The translations under genes were made by a program, and so were the position numbers. The notes under the pieces were generated by a model that saw nothing but the letters and a program-made list of their open reading frames with translations, was not told where the DNA came from and did no database searches. Positions 1 through 10,968 of a DNA stretch of 64,000 nucleotides are shown piece after piece. Numbering within the stretch: the first letter of the stretch is position 1; every line of letters begins with the position of its first letter. This DNA comes from Nemophila menziesii (lineage: Eukaryota; Streptophyta; Magnoliopsida; Boraginales; Hydrophyllaceae), in the NCBI GenBank assembly GCA_029959085.1, contig JARWIR010000010.1:7895001-7959000 (forward strand), read 5' to 3'.

Positions 1-142
1 TGATTAATCAAATCAAAGAAGTTTGGGTTTTAGTGTTTGTAACTTTGTAACTGTGTACGTAATTAATGATTTGAATAACAAATTTATTGTTTGTTGTTGT
101 TTTGTGAAGCACATAAATATTTTTAAATCTAGGTGGTGATGT
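1..142 (+). repeat. Right end of local duplicated unit (copy 0)
   Basis: This stretch matches, by eye, 27300-27460 and 38290-38469. Shared landmarks are a run around TGTAACTTTGTAA, then GTACGTA, a TTGTTGTTTTGT-like stretch and AAATCTAGGTGGTG. It therefore looks like the right end of another copy of the unit seen at 6691-27483, 35170-38469 and 58605-64000. An LTR begins directly after it, as also happens in copy 2. No coding potential is seen. Confidence 0.6.
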
Positions 143-697
143 TGATGTCTCCCTTTTTGTGAGAGAAAAACACCCTTAGGAGACATAGTTTTAAGTTTAA
201 TTTGGACTTAGTTAATCGATTTATTGTCATAATTTGATATAACGCACTTTCTTCCTTTGTTTTAGAATTATTTGTACTTTTAAAGATTTTGTGCGTTAAT
301 TTGTGGGTTTAGTGTGAAGTTCTTAGGTATATGGATTCTAGTAGACATCAAGATGAATATAATAAGAGATTATTCAAGTCCAATTACAAGAAATGCGTTA
401 AAGGAGCAATAGATAGGCATATTGGTGAAAGGGGAGGAAATTCAAATTGAGTCACGTCGTCACATGTATCCCTTTCTGAGCCCAAACAGTTTAGATTCTG
501 AATTGGTGGTTCAAATGAAAAAGATGGGACATTGAGTTAGAAAAATTTGAGAAGTAGAAATGATGGATTTGGACTTAGGATGCGAAAGTTACAACTCTTT
601 TACTAACTGGTGTATAGTAGTGTAGATTTATTAAAACAGACTTGGGCCCCTTAATCACTTAATTAAGTCCAAGTTAGACCTAATTCGTTTTTACCTC

Positions 698-705
698 TAT
701 ATAAG
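698..705 (+). promoter_or_regulatory. Putative TATA box in LTR of element D
   Basis: TATATAAG in the middle of the LTR, at the position where the other LTRs carry TATAAATA or TATAAAAG. It is a likely U3 promoter element. The start site is not determined. Confidence 0.45.
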
Positions 706-1321
706 GCTTATTAGACCTCCTTAATTAGCACAGTTCAATATATTACTTATTTTTAAGAGAGAGAAAACATTTGAAGAAAGGAGCTGAATAGAAAAAGATT
801 GGTCTATGGCCAATCTTCAACAATTCAGCACCAAATCACGTATTTCTTTATTTTTCTTATTCCTGCATTTATGAGCTAAATTAATTATACTTGAGAATCA
901 CAATTAAGAGATGAACCCTAGTTCTTATTTCAGAGTTTATTTAATTTTGGATTGATTTAATTTAAATTAAATCATACTATTTTCCATTGACTATATTCTT
1001 TCTTTAAATACTATATCTTATTTTATCAATTAGGTATAACCCTTAGTAATTAGGTTATTTGTTAGTGATGACGATCATCCAGAAGGAGGGTATAATTACA
1101 TAACTAGATTATAGACATGTGATGTCTGTTATTGAGTCTGGCGGCCTTAACTAAACACGTAGCCAGTTGGGTAAAATCTTAATTATTCAAAAGTAGCTTA
1201 TTTTCACCCTGACGGGGCCAGTATTACCGTAGGATAGCTTCCTAAGTCTACCCTGACGAGAGTTAGGAAGATAATTGAGTCCCGGCTAATGCAAAATGTC
1301 GATTTTGCCCTTAAACTATGT

Positions 1322-3329
1322 TGTAGATCTCGATTTCGCAGGCTAGGCGGTCGACTCAGGCCTAGCGCCTCGTCGGGATTACACGGGGCCTAGGAGGGAT
1401 TAGACGATTTTGAACCTCGATGTGTAATTTTGTATATTTAGTAATATATACGTAGTATTTATAATAATTTTAACTATTTAAGCCATAAAAATTCATCTAA
1501 CAATACTATAGTAAATATAAACATACTATAACTTGAGTTATAATATCAAGTCGAGAATTCTCTAGAATAAGAAAAATAAAAAGCAGACATGTGCAGACAT
1601 TTTTTGCCATTAATTGGTGCCTAGGCGGCCATTTTTTGTCATTAATCGGCGCCAAGGTGGGCTAGGCGCCTCTTCCACGGCGACTAAGGCGCTAGGAAAA
1701 AACGCCTACAATTTTTACTAGGCATAAGCGGCTAAGAAGGGAGTTGAAGCCTTAGAGGCATCTAGGCGGCTGATGTCTCCTCTTTTGTTCTAATTATGTG
1801 CCCTTAGGAGACATCAAATTGGGTGATTATTTGACTAATTCGATAGACTTTTAGTGTTAATTTGTTATATTTCAATTTCTCTTCTTGGATTTTAGTATTT
1901 TTCATTTATTAAGCTTTTGCACGTTGAATAATACTAGTAAGGAGAGGAATCAATAATTGAAGTCTTAGATCGTGTAAAGAAGTCAAAGGCGAGAAGAAAT
2001 ATCCCGAAGAATTGACAAGTTAGAGCTGCAAATCTGGAAGGCTGATGGTAATTACTGATTTCGAGCGACTTAAACGTAGATTCAACCTCAGAGTTGTAAA
2101 GAAGTTTTGTTCCTTATCAAGTTATGAAGAGTTAGCAAGTTGAATGAGTCAATTCGGAGTCAAATTGAGAACGTTACAGCCGTTTTAGTGGATGGTGTAC
2201 ACCAGTTACGGGATTTAGACTTGAAGACTAGACTTGGGTCATTTATTATTTCATTAATTCACCCAAATTAAGCCCAAGTCCGAATTATTTAGTATATATA
2301 GACCTTTTGACTTTATTTTTACACACAACTCATTTTAGCAAAGTCAGAAACGCCAGAGAAAAAGTCAGAAGCTAGGAAAAGGAAAGAGTCAAGAGCTGGA
2401 GAATTCATCTTCTCCAAATCACAGTTAAATCCATATTCCTAATTAGGTTTCTTTCATTTATTTTCTTTCTGTAAAACATGAACACCGTTAATTTTATTTC
2501 TTTTGCTTTTATTTCAATTTTGAGCTAAATTTCATTTGTACTTGAGAATCGCAAACTGGGTTGAACCCAAACTAGATTAATTATTGTTTTGCCGATTTGG
2601 GATTTAAGAATTTAAATTGAATTATTATTTTACGTTGGCTTTTATTTTGTGCTTTGTTTATTATCCTTAGAGTCATGAACTAAGGGTGAGTTTAGTATCT
2701 AGGCTATTCAATATAGTGACGTATTGATCACCTTGACGGGGGGTTTACATACAGAACTAGGTAATTGCCGTTGGTATCCGCCAATGACCTTGACAGGATT
2801 GAATATCCAATAGCCAATGTGGTAAGTTTTAATCATCCAAAAATAGTTTTAATCGTCCTGACGGAGTTTAGAATATCATAGGAGAGCTTTTAGGTCCACC
2901 CTGACGGGGGCTAAGAGACTTTAGAATCCCGACTAGCGTAATAATAATGATTCAGCCCTTAAAAGAAGACATTAATTAAGAAGGTTTAGGTGAAACCCTA
3001 GCGAGACTCAAGTACTACTTCCTTCCTTGTGTCTACATCTTTCATTTGCATTATTTTTATTTCAGCTTAATTTACTTGGTCTTTAATTTACTTTTGCATT
3101 CTAGTTGTTAATCAAAAACCCAAAACAAAGTTTCATATCATTTACTTTTCTGTTATTGCAATTATTCCACTATTTGATCCACACCTAAGTTGTACCTAAT
3201 CCGTCCTTGCGAACGAATCTGATTTATCGGTTTTATTACTTGGACAATTGTACACTTGAGGTTTGTGAGTCCTTATCTTTTGCATTTTATTTTATAACAC
3301 AAAAGGACCCACCAGCGGCGGTTTCTACA
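1322..3329. mobile_element. GC-rich CTAGGCG-type insertion, possible small DNA transposon, split by a solo LTR
   Basis: The stretches 1322-1770 and 3315-3329 interrupt an LTR and are rich in CCTAGGCG/CGCCTAGG-type words that contrast with the AT-rich surroundings. The outer ends read TGTAGA and TCTACA, a possible 6-bp terminal inverted repeat. No matching target duplication could be found, so the class is uncertain. The insert has no ORF. Its right tip is separated from the main part by the solo LTR at 1771-3314. Confidence 0.35.
1771..3314 (+). mobile_element. Solo LTR (Athila-like), TSD GCGGC
   Basis: A complete 1544-bp LTR runs from TGATGTCTCC at 1771 to GGACCCACCA at 3314. It is flanked by perfect 5-bp duplications GCGGC (1766-1770 and 3315-3319) and no internal sequence follows, so it is a solo LTR left by LTR-LTR recombination. 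The 5' end is a 10-bp inverted repeat (1771-1780 and 1807-1816) around 26 bases. A TATATATA is at 2293-2300. Four CCYTGACRGG motifs lie near 2731, 2788, 2856 and 2899. Its length and ends match the LTR type of element A. Confidence 0.92.
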
Positions 3330-3635
3330 GCATAGACCTTAAGAAATAAATTGTGAATTAATTAACTTTGGTGATTCCCTAGCGAGACTCAAGTATACCT
3401 CTCATATATGTGTAATGTCTTAGTAGTTAATTAGTGTCACCTCGCATATTTTTGTTATTAGTGAAATTACTTCTACTTTGCGTATTTAAACACTTAATCA
3501 TAACCTCCTAATCCCTGTGGAGACAAATTTCTCGTTTTTACTTATCTATTACTTGGAACGCCTTGTACATTTGCGTCGAGTTGTTTCTTTTCTTTTGTGT
3601 TGAATTTTATCACACTCTAGGAGCGACCAAGTTTT

Positions 3636-3653
3636 TGGCGCCGCTGCCGGGGA
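3636..3653 (+). other. Primer binding site of element D (tRNA-Asp type)
   Basis: The 18 bases TGGCGCCGCTGCCGGGGA begin six bases (AGTTTT) after the LTR. They pair with the 3' end of plant tRNA-Asp(GTC) apart from one position (C where TGGCGCCGTTGCCGGGG is expected). The same variant is present in elements A, B and C. Confidence 0.9.
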
Positions 3654-3743
3654 TTATAGCGTTAGTTTTTGTGTTTATTTAATTTAGTAGAGTTAATTTT
3701 TTTACGTTGTTTCTTTAGTCTCTTTTCAGGTTTTTCTTTAGGT

Positions 3744-5180
3744 ATGGAGAACTCTCTTGTGTCGTTTAATGCAAATGGTGAGTATGGTTGTTAAGGTTGT
3801 GGAATAGTTGAGCATCGTCAGGAAGAATGTCCCTTACAACGAATAAATGTGAGTGGAGATGTAAATCAAAGTACTATCTATTAGCAAACACCTCAAAATT
3901 CCTCCCAAGGAGGTCCGAGCTACCAAGTTCAAGCTCCACCACAACCACCATATTAGCGTTCTCTTAAGAACTTCAACGACTCATGCAATATTTCATGAAA
4001 GTGACACATAAGGGCGCAAAAGCTAATGATAAAGGTTCAACAAGTTAAAAGACTCTCTCATTTGTTTTATCAACGCTTCAATGGGCAATATTCTTAATAG
4101 TGAGGCGAAAATAAGAACTACCACGTCATTAGTGCAAGACATGCACCAACATTAAATTATATAGCAAAGATTGATGCGACTCTCAGAAACAATTTAGAGG
4201 TTACAACAAGTACCATCTAGGAAATCTGAACAAGGTACAAATTTTGATGATGAGGCCATTCAAATTTATAGTGATGTTTGGTTCGATGTGTTTGAAGAGA
4301 TTTGCCTTCAAGATGAGAGGAAAGTGGAATCGCCACAAGTTACACCTAGTGAAATGGAGATTCCAACGAGAGAGGAACCAACCACACTAAGCATAGAGGA
4401 TACAATTGTTGAAAATCAAGTTGAAGATGAACTTGAACCCAGTAGGGTTGAGGTTCAAGCCATAGATGACCCATCCAAGCTGAGTTAAGAGGAATCAAAT
4501 TTGAGTTCTTGGTTGAAAAAGACATAGAAGAAAAAGAAGAGATTAGGATGGATTCTCCACCTAATACTCCATTGTTATCAACTCCAAATCTGATAAAGAC
4601 AGACATGTTAGAGGGTGATATTGTATATGAAGCATTTGTAGAGGCGTTCAGCGAAGCTAGATCAACACTCTAATGCTTGAGATAATTGAAAAAGGACTCA
4701 CACCGCAACAAGTATTAATAGAAGCTATCTCAGAAATGAGTGAGAATGTGAGTGTAGAGATCGAGGAAGAATGAGTGGCCTTAATGATTTAAGAGAAGTC
4801 TGAAACATCACTTGTTTTGGACAAAAGCTTGAAGAGGTTCCATTTGAGTTTCCAATTGTTCCAGAAGTGCCTAAGGAGGTTAAATAGAAGGACCACCACC
4901 ATGAAACCGTGAAGAAGAGATCTAAAGATGAGTTTGGGGTTGGAACCAAGGTTGACTTGAAGGCCTCTAAACTAAATAATAGGTCACGAAGTTTCAAGAA
5001 CGCGTGAATGTGTCCATTTGTTGTTACTCGGGTGGTGACGGAAAAATTAATTGAGATACGACTTTCGAGAGGTCAAAGGCTTCGAATCGTAGATGTTCAT
5101 AGCCTCACCCATTAGTGGGGAGGCTACATACTCAAGGGATAATGGAGGTAACACGTCAAGCTTAACGACGTTAACAAAAG
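3744..5180 (+). pseudogene. Decayed, internally deleted gag-pol of element D
   Basis: The region begins with ATGGAGAAC, the same start as the gag of elements B and C. It jumps almost at once to a CCHC zinc knuckle (C-stop-G-C-GIVEHRQEEC, about 3786-3835), then to a Pro/Gln-rich linker near 3900-3960 and acidic Gag C-terminal sequence at 4288-4488. There is no recognisable protease, reverse transcriptase, RNase H or integrase. Near 5125-5180 the sequence matches the last bases of pol and the following untranslated stretch of element A (GGGGAGGCTACATACTC, then CTTAACGACGTTAAC). Many stops are present. This is an old non-functional copy with most of pol deleted. Confidence 0.7.
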
Positions 5181-5361
5181 CCATTTAAATTTTATAATAG
5201 TTTATTACTTTAAGTCTGTGATTTCGTAGTGTATAACATAGTAGTAGTATGGTTATTAGTGTAAATTTTTTATAAAGGAAAAGGTTTAGATTTTTTTTTA
5301 TGTTTTAAAGTGTTTAAATCCATGTGTTTGGGGTTAGAAGTGTACGAGACGGTGAAATTTT

Positions 5362-5690
5362 GCGTCTAAGTGGTCTTTGTCAAAAATACAGACTGGCTAG
5401 CCGGTCCTGAGACCGGTATGCCGGCCGACCTCTCGGCAATACCCCTAGAAAATTCCCACTTAGACGCAAGTCAAAAGTGCATCAGCGAATTTGCGACCGG
5501 CTAGCTGGCCCTGGACATCAGTGAGAAAACTTAGAAAGGCCATAACTTTGCGCTCAGATGTTAGAACTGATGGTTTTTTTCCAATATTTATCCAATGGAG
5601 AAATCATCACACGCGATTGGCTAGCCAGTCTTGCGGTCGGCATGCCGGTCAGGCCTCCAGCAATTCCTGGAAAATCATGCCTTAGACGCA
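5362..5690 (+). repeat. GC-rich palindromic repeat block of element D
   Basis: Three diverged modules with CTAGCCGG/CCGGCTAG and GGCATGCCGG-like palindromes start near 5390, 5497 and 5616. The first is enclosed by a perfect 12-bp inverted repeat, GCGTCTAAGTGG at 5362-5373 and its complement at 5456-5467. A further TTAGACGCAA lies near 5682. The block sits after the pol remnant, the same relative place as the GC-rich blocks in A, B and C, but the sequence is different. Confidence 0.75.
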
Positions 5691-6690
5691 ACTATTTTGT
5701 GTGATAACCTCTCACAGAAGAAACTCCATTATTGATGAACCCAAGCTCTGATAATACATGCAATCCACCATCAAAACACCAAAATATCATCAAATCTTCC
5801 CTCTAAACATCACCCAAACACATAATCATATCACATATCCCTCCAAAATACCAAGAAATCCACACTTTAATCCAAAAAACATTCTTCACCAAAGCTTAAA
5901 GTTTAGCCATTAAAGCCTCTCCAATACTTTAGATATTGATTACCCAGCTCATAAAACATTATAACCATATCCATACACCTTCAAGAACACCAAAAGTCAC
6001 AAATTGTATCCAAAACTTTTGGAAATTCTCGAAACTTTGAGTTTGGGGTCATTCGAGAGGACATAAAGGTTGGAGAAGTTAAGAATAACATAAATAGAAA
6101 AGTTAGTTTAGTGTTGAGGAAGGATTTCCAAGGATGGTGTGATTATTTAGAGGAAAAATTGATTCTCAAATGTTTATGATGCACTTTAAAGTTGAAATTT
6201 ATCTTATTTCATTGGTTATATCTGAGAAGAGATCCCTTACCTTGAGAATTGTGGTGTTGCTTAAGGCAAAATTAGGCTTGAAGCCCCCAAGTTTATAGAT
6301 TCTTCCATGGACACTACTCTATTTGGTAATTGACTTCCCTATTTATGTTAAATTCATCATGTTTGTTAGTGAAATCTCTACCATGAGTTGTGGTAGTATC
6401 CCTCTTCCTTCATCTTGAAGGTCCTCCTTTTTCCTTGTAAATCATTTGCCCTTCCTTAATTAAATTGTTCTACGTGTTATTATTGATACTCCTACCAATA
6501 AAATTATTAATTAATGTATTATTATATACCATGTTGCCTATAATTTCTTTTATGATTTCCAATTCTTCATCTGTTGTAGCCTCTTCTTATTCTGACACAC
6601 CCATCCTCACTCTAGGGTGTATGGTATGCATGGGCTGAGTTCTCACTTGAATGGACATGTCCTTCCCAATTTCAATATCTTATAATATCA
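5691..6690 (+). other. 3' untranslated remnant of element D, then unassigned AT-rich DNA
   Basis: Up to about 6060 there are CATCAAAACACC/CACCAAAGC-type stretches like those before the MTNR ORF in elements B and C. A purine-rich TTTGAGTTTGGGGTC near 6040 resembles the polypurine tract of A and B, but no LTR follows, so the element end is lost. From about 6100 to 6690 I see no convincing gene or repeat. Confidence 0.4.
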
Positions 6691-6989
6691 TCCTTAAAAT
6701 GGGGACATATCATTGATGTCACACACCTTCCTTGGTAATATTTTAGAAAAACCACACTTGAAACATCCCATACCCACTCTTTCACTTTTAAAAGCTACTT
6801 ACGCGGCTCCTTCCACTTTTGACAAAAAAACTCCACAAATAAAATCCCTTTCCAAACAAAAATCCAATCTAAATCATAAAATATTTACATCCTATTCGGA
6901 TGTTTCATTAGGAAAATAAACTTCAATCAAATTGTCCACCGCATTGGTAAGTTTGTCAAGCATTTTAATGTTGTTTTAGATGAAGGCAA

Positions 6990-8560
6990 AAAATCTTAAG
7001 CCTGGTCCCAGACTGTAGAGTAGCTGAAGTCTATCTCCTTGAATGGGAAATTCATGACCTTTATTTTATTTTAAGAATGAGTGATAACCCATGAATATAT
7101 TAAGTCTATTTTTTCACGCTCTGTGAAAATCATTTTCCATACTTAAGTATCATGTGAAAATGATTTGGAAGACCTCGTGCACAAGAATCACATTGTCATG
7201 TATAAACCTATCTTAGATGAATGTCATTTGTGTCGAGTATACAATATTACCAATCAAAGGTTTAAGATGGATAACCATAACTGTTGGTATAATCATCTAA
7301 TAAAAATTGGGAAGGCTATTGGATATAAATTTACCCAAAGTAGTAGGATGATTGATTTTCATACACAAAAATATAAGTCTTATTCAACTTTTTGAGATTA
7401 AGAAATTCTTAGAGAAAGCTTGGTGAAGAGCTATAATACAGGGTATTAGGAGGTACCAGAATTGCTAATAGAATCCACTAAATCCATTAGAACCGGGTGA
7501 CTTGTTCACCCCTAATATTAAAGTTGTTTCTTTAACTTTTGTCATAGTAATGGATCAAGTCAAGTTTACATTGTTGGCATGGTATACCACACTAGGAATG
7601 AAATTCAATAAAAACTTAAATGCATGCTAGCCTTCGACTTTTTAGAGGGCAGGGTAATAAAAGTAGTTAAGCTTTCAAGCTCCTAAGGGTCCTCGACCTA
7701 GTTCCCAAGAGAGGCCTTCAATCAAAAGATTAAGTTTATTGCACGACAAAGCATGGTTGAGGCATGGGAATATTTAGTAGCCCGGTCTTCTTCTTTCATC
7801 CACTTACGTTTAGCCCTCCGACTCGTATTAGTTTAAATTGGAATCGCTTACAACCTATCTTATCATTAGAAGCTTCGATGTAGATCAGCAACGGATAGTC
7901 GTCTGATCCTATAGGGGTGGAATTGAGAACCCATGAGTCAGAAAAAGACTCAATCCATTAATTATTACCTAGATCCGATATAGATGCTCTTATATCTTAA
8001 TTGTCACGCTAGGGGACCAGGTGAATATGGTTCCTTTTGTTGGCAGACATATCAAATTTGCTTCGCTAAAGAGGTTACTAATGATTTCCATTTCAGAGAA
8101 AGATTTTGGTTTCCTCCCATTGTTTTGAATGGGTCCAGAGTTGCATTATAGTCTCCAATAAAGTAGTGAGGAGAGGCATTGGAGTACTGGGTTCGTATAT
8201 GTATTTCCACGAGGACGGTTTATCGTTGTCGCCGGGGAACTCATATACGAAGAAGGCCTCCCAATCACTTGAGGTATTTGGTTTGATATTTATATAGGCA
8301 TAGAAAGGGAAAAATTGTCCTATTGTTCCAAATATATTGTCAAGAGACAAAACTATGAGTATTCCTAATCTCTTGCTACGATTATAATACAGATGAGTCA
8401 TTTATATTTGATTGATTTAGCAATGAGGTTTATTTGGGTCGCGATAATTTAGGTTTCGATAGGGAGATAAAAGTATGATTGTGATGCGAGATGAGCTCTT
8501 GCAAGTGTCGAACAGTTTTGGGGATGCCTAGTCCCTGAAAGTTCCAAGCTAGAGTTTAAA
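6990..8560 (-). pseudogene. Decayed L1-type LINE ORF2 (endonuclease to N-terminal RT)
   Basis: Reading the minus strand from 8560 downward, several plant L1 landmarks appear in order. The endonuclease start is a LAWNFQGLGIPKTVRHLQEL-like stretch (about 8493-8553). A GDYNA-like position lies near 8141-8157, and a DDY segment corresponding to the SDH motif near 7885. The linker and first RT block follow, with a PGSNGF-like word near 7500, FRPNSL near 7330 and a HDNVILVHEVL-like block near 7180. All are broken by stops and frameshifts. About 270 bp between the linker and the endonuclease is missing relative to copy 3. No 3' end or poly-A tail is seen. Confidence 0.65.
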
Positions 8561-9061
8561 TGTAGCGGTTAAACATGACACTATCCAATGCCCATCATGA
8601 ATTGATCATCATTAATCATAAATCATTCTTTCTAGAGGTTTTAAGGCTATTGCGCCTTTTATTTATGTATTTTGTGGGGTTGCTGAGGGGGAAATCATTA
8701 TGGGGATCTCTAGAAGGTTAGTGGAGATCAACTTTGCGATAGCACCAAGTTCATGTGAAGGTCTCTAGTGGAAAAATAAATACATTTTGAAGAATAATAA
8801 AGTAGAGAGACCCAAGGACGTGAAAAGGAAGAATTACAAATAAAGATACAGTAGAACATCGATTGGAGGAAAAAATTTAAAAGCACCTAGATTAATCAAG
8901 AAATATAAGACATATGTAGGATCAAAATATTCTCTCAAACAGACATTTCAAACAAAACTGTGAGAAAATGACCAATTGCTTCACAGATATTCTCTCCACA
9001 TACACACACTTAGCACACTTATGCACAGTAAAAAAAACTTAAAATCCTAGTAAAACTCATT

Positions 9062-9797
9062 TCAGTGACTCGGAGTAAATATTTGCTCTATTTCATTAAA
9101 GTACTTCTCTGGTACAGTCACTAACTTATATCCCACCTGCAAAATAAGTCATGAACATTAAAACAATTCGAAGAAGAAAGTTTGAAAGAAAATTACACGA
9201 AGCTAAATCCTCATTACCTCATTTCGGATCAAGTTGGTCCTTGAGATTTTAAATTTCGTTCTCTTGCCCCTAAAAACAAAAAAAAAATGTAACTAATGTG
9301 CAAATAGAATAATAAAACTCAAATAAGCTCCATGCTCAGCATACCTTGTATGGCCTTTTCTAGCACTCTTTTGATCGAGCTTGTAATGTAAACATACATA
9401 GCCATTTAGAATTCCAAAGTGCTTCTCTCTGTGCAAAATAGCAAGTTTCATGTTATTAGTTTTCTATTTCTGGATTCAGAGTCTAATTGCAAAAGAGTGA
9501 AAGTCCATACCTTGCCATTAGACTTATACTTCAGATTATCAATAACCAAATTACCTACGAAATTTGATGGCTCATTAGAAGGTGTAGGATCATTCACTAT
9601 TAGTCCCAAAAGTGGCCTGCAAAACAAAATGAAGGAACAATTTAGACAATTATTTTCTTCAAGTAATTTGAACAATTGAAAATTTGTATTATAAATTTAA
9701 CACTTACCTTTCATTGGATAGCATAAGGCAGCCTCATGCAATTATTTAACCACTTTATCGGCTACTTCTTTGGCTCTAAGTATAACTAATGCTCGAC
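9062..9797 (-). pseudogene. RRM/ASI1-like gene fragment, five 3' exons, copy 1
   Basis: On the minus strand, five exons with GT/AG borders and compatible phases lie at 9708-9797, 9511-9616, 9345-9424, 9218-9269 and 9062-9136, the last ending in TGA. The first encodes a stretch like GRALVILRAKEVADKVVK and then, in copy 3, GCLMLSNGRPLL. This resembles the end of the RRM in plant ASI1/SG1-type BAH-RRM proteins. The last encodes VGYKLVTVPEKYFNEIEQIF. Copy 1 has lost one base in exon 9708-9797 relative to copy 3, and has an in-frame TAA there. Upstream exons are missing. The exon structure is well supported; the family name is tentative. Confidence 0.5.
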
Positions 9798-10283
9798 CTG
9801 AAGCACAAAATTACAAGAGTTCAAACTAGTAATATAAACAGAATTAGGATTAAGTTTAATAAGTAGAAAGAAACCACAAGAAACTATTTCCATATACCAA
9901 AAACTGCACTACAGGTTTCTATATTATGCAAAAAATGCACTACAGTCTACAGGTCCCGATGAAGGGTAAAGTTAAGAGGCTAATTAGAGTGATAATTTTA
10001 AATTTATGGGGGTTCAAAATAAGTATTTGAAACTGTCTTATATAAATAAGGATGATTAAAGTAAGGTGGAGGACTAGAGTTTACACCATGTCGGGAGTTT
10101 TGCTGATATAATGTTGTTTGAAAAAGGGTGAATGAAACATAAGGTCTTGGAGACTGATTTTTTACTATATAAGTAATTAAATAAATCTTAATTCTTACAA
10201 GGGATCTCAAAAATGACCAAATACTAAAATACCATTATATAATACAAAAAAAAACTAAAAGACAAAAAAAAAATTATTGAGTG

Positions 10284-10390
10284 TTTGATACTATTTATTT
10301 CCAGCCACCACCCACCGACCTCCGGCCACCACCCACCGACTTCCGGCATCAGGCCCCCACCGGCGACCTCCAGCCACCTACCACCGCCGG
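10284..10390. other. GC-rich CCACCACCCACCGACC-type stretch
   Basis: A short low-complexity run of CCACC/CCGGCC repeats sits in AT-rich DNA, directly before the minisatellite. It recurs at the very end of the window (about 63990) in copy 3. It could be an old 5' leader of a gene, but no coding frame is convincing. Confidence 0.4.
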
Positions 10391-10600
10391 AAAAGTATAG
10401 AGTATCGGAAAAAAGTATAGAGTATCGGAAAAAGTATAGAGTATCGGAAAAAAGTATAGAGTATCGGAAAAAAGTATATAGTATCGTAAAATTTGATGAG
10501 TACTCCATAAAAATCAGTGAGTACTCTATAAAATACAATGATTACTCTATGAAAAAACGGTGAGTATTCTATGAAATTAATGAGTACTCAAAAAAATTAA
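10391..10600 (+). repeat. Minisatellite: 19-20 bp units followed by GAGTACTC-type units
   Basis: Five near-identical units of the form AAAAAGTATAGAGTATCGG cover 10391-10488. A second array of about five diverged units built on TGAGTACTCTATAAAA follows to about 10600. ORFs across this region are repeat-encoded and not taken as genes. Confidence 0.85.
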
Positions 10601-10968
10601 TGAGTTTTTGATAACGATTTCACTCTAATTACAAAATAAACAACAAAATATACTAATTACAACAAGAAAAAAGGAAAAGACTAATTCATTACATGTTTGA
10701 CTAGACCTCAACAACAACAAAAGAAAAAAAGAAAAAAAAAACGGAGTCATTATCACGTTTGACCAGATCTAAAAAACAACAAAATGAAAAAAAAGGAGTC
10801 AGCTTTATTGTACAACCAGCGAAGGAGGCTCATAAACTCTGGCTTGGTCCTCGCACCACTACTGGTGGCGCTGCTTCACGAACGGAGAATGGAAACAGCG
10901 GCGAACGGAGCTCACAAACAAAGTCTCAGCTTACTGCGAATGGAGTTCATGAACTCCGGCTATGGTGA

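Larger units (their letters stand above)
143..3629 (+). repeat. 5' LTR of degenerate Athila-like element D, split by nested insertions
   Basis: The LTR opens with TGATGTCTCC at 143. The inverted arm GGAGACATAG lies at 179-188, with one end base pair lost. It closes with GCGACCA at 3629, six bases before a tRNA-Asp primer site. A TATA-like TATATAAG is at 698-705, and CCCTGACGGGG-type motifs lie near 1206 and 1248. The LTR is interrupted from 1322 to 3329 by a GC-rich insert that itself contains a solo LTR. Without the inserts the LTR is about 1.48 kb, the usual length for this window. No partner 3' LTR is found. Confidence 0.8.

Noticed and set aside
4725..4997. 90-codon minus-strand ORF
   Set aside because: Antisense of decayed Gag sequence of element D; no recognisable family.
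7165..7395. 76-codon plus-strand ORF, at first thought to be an OB-fold (RPA-like) remnant
   Set aside because: The minus strand of the same stretch, especially in copy 3, reads as L1 reverse transcriptase blocks (FRPNSL, NRSIHDNVILVHEVL), which explains it better.
10285..10563. 92-codon ORF with Pro-rich and KYRVSEKSIEYR repeats
   Set aside because: Encoded by a CCACC low-complexity run and a minisatellite; not a plausible gene.
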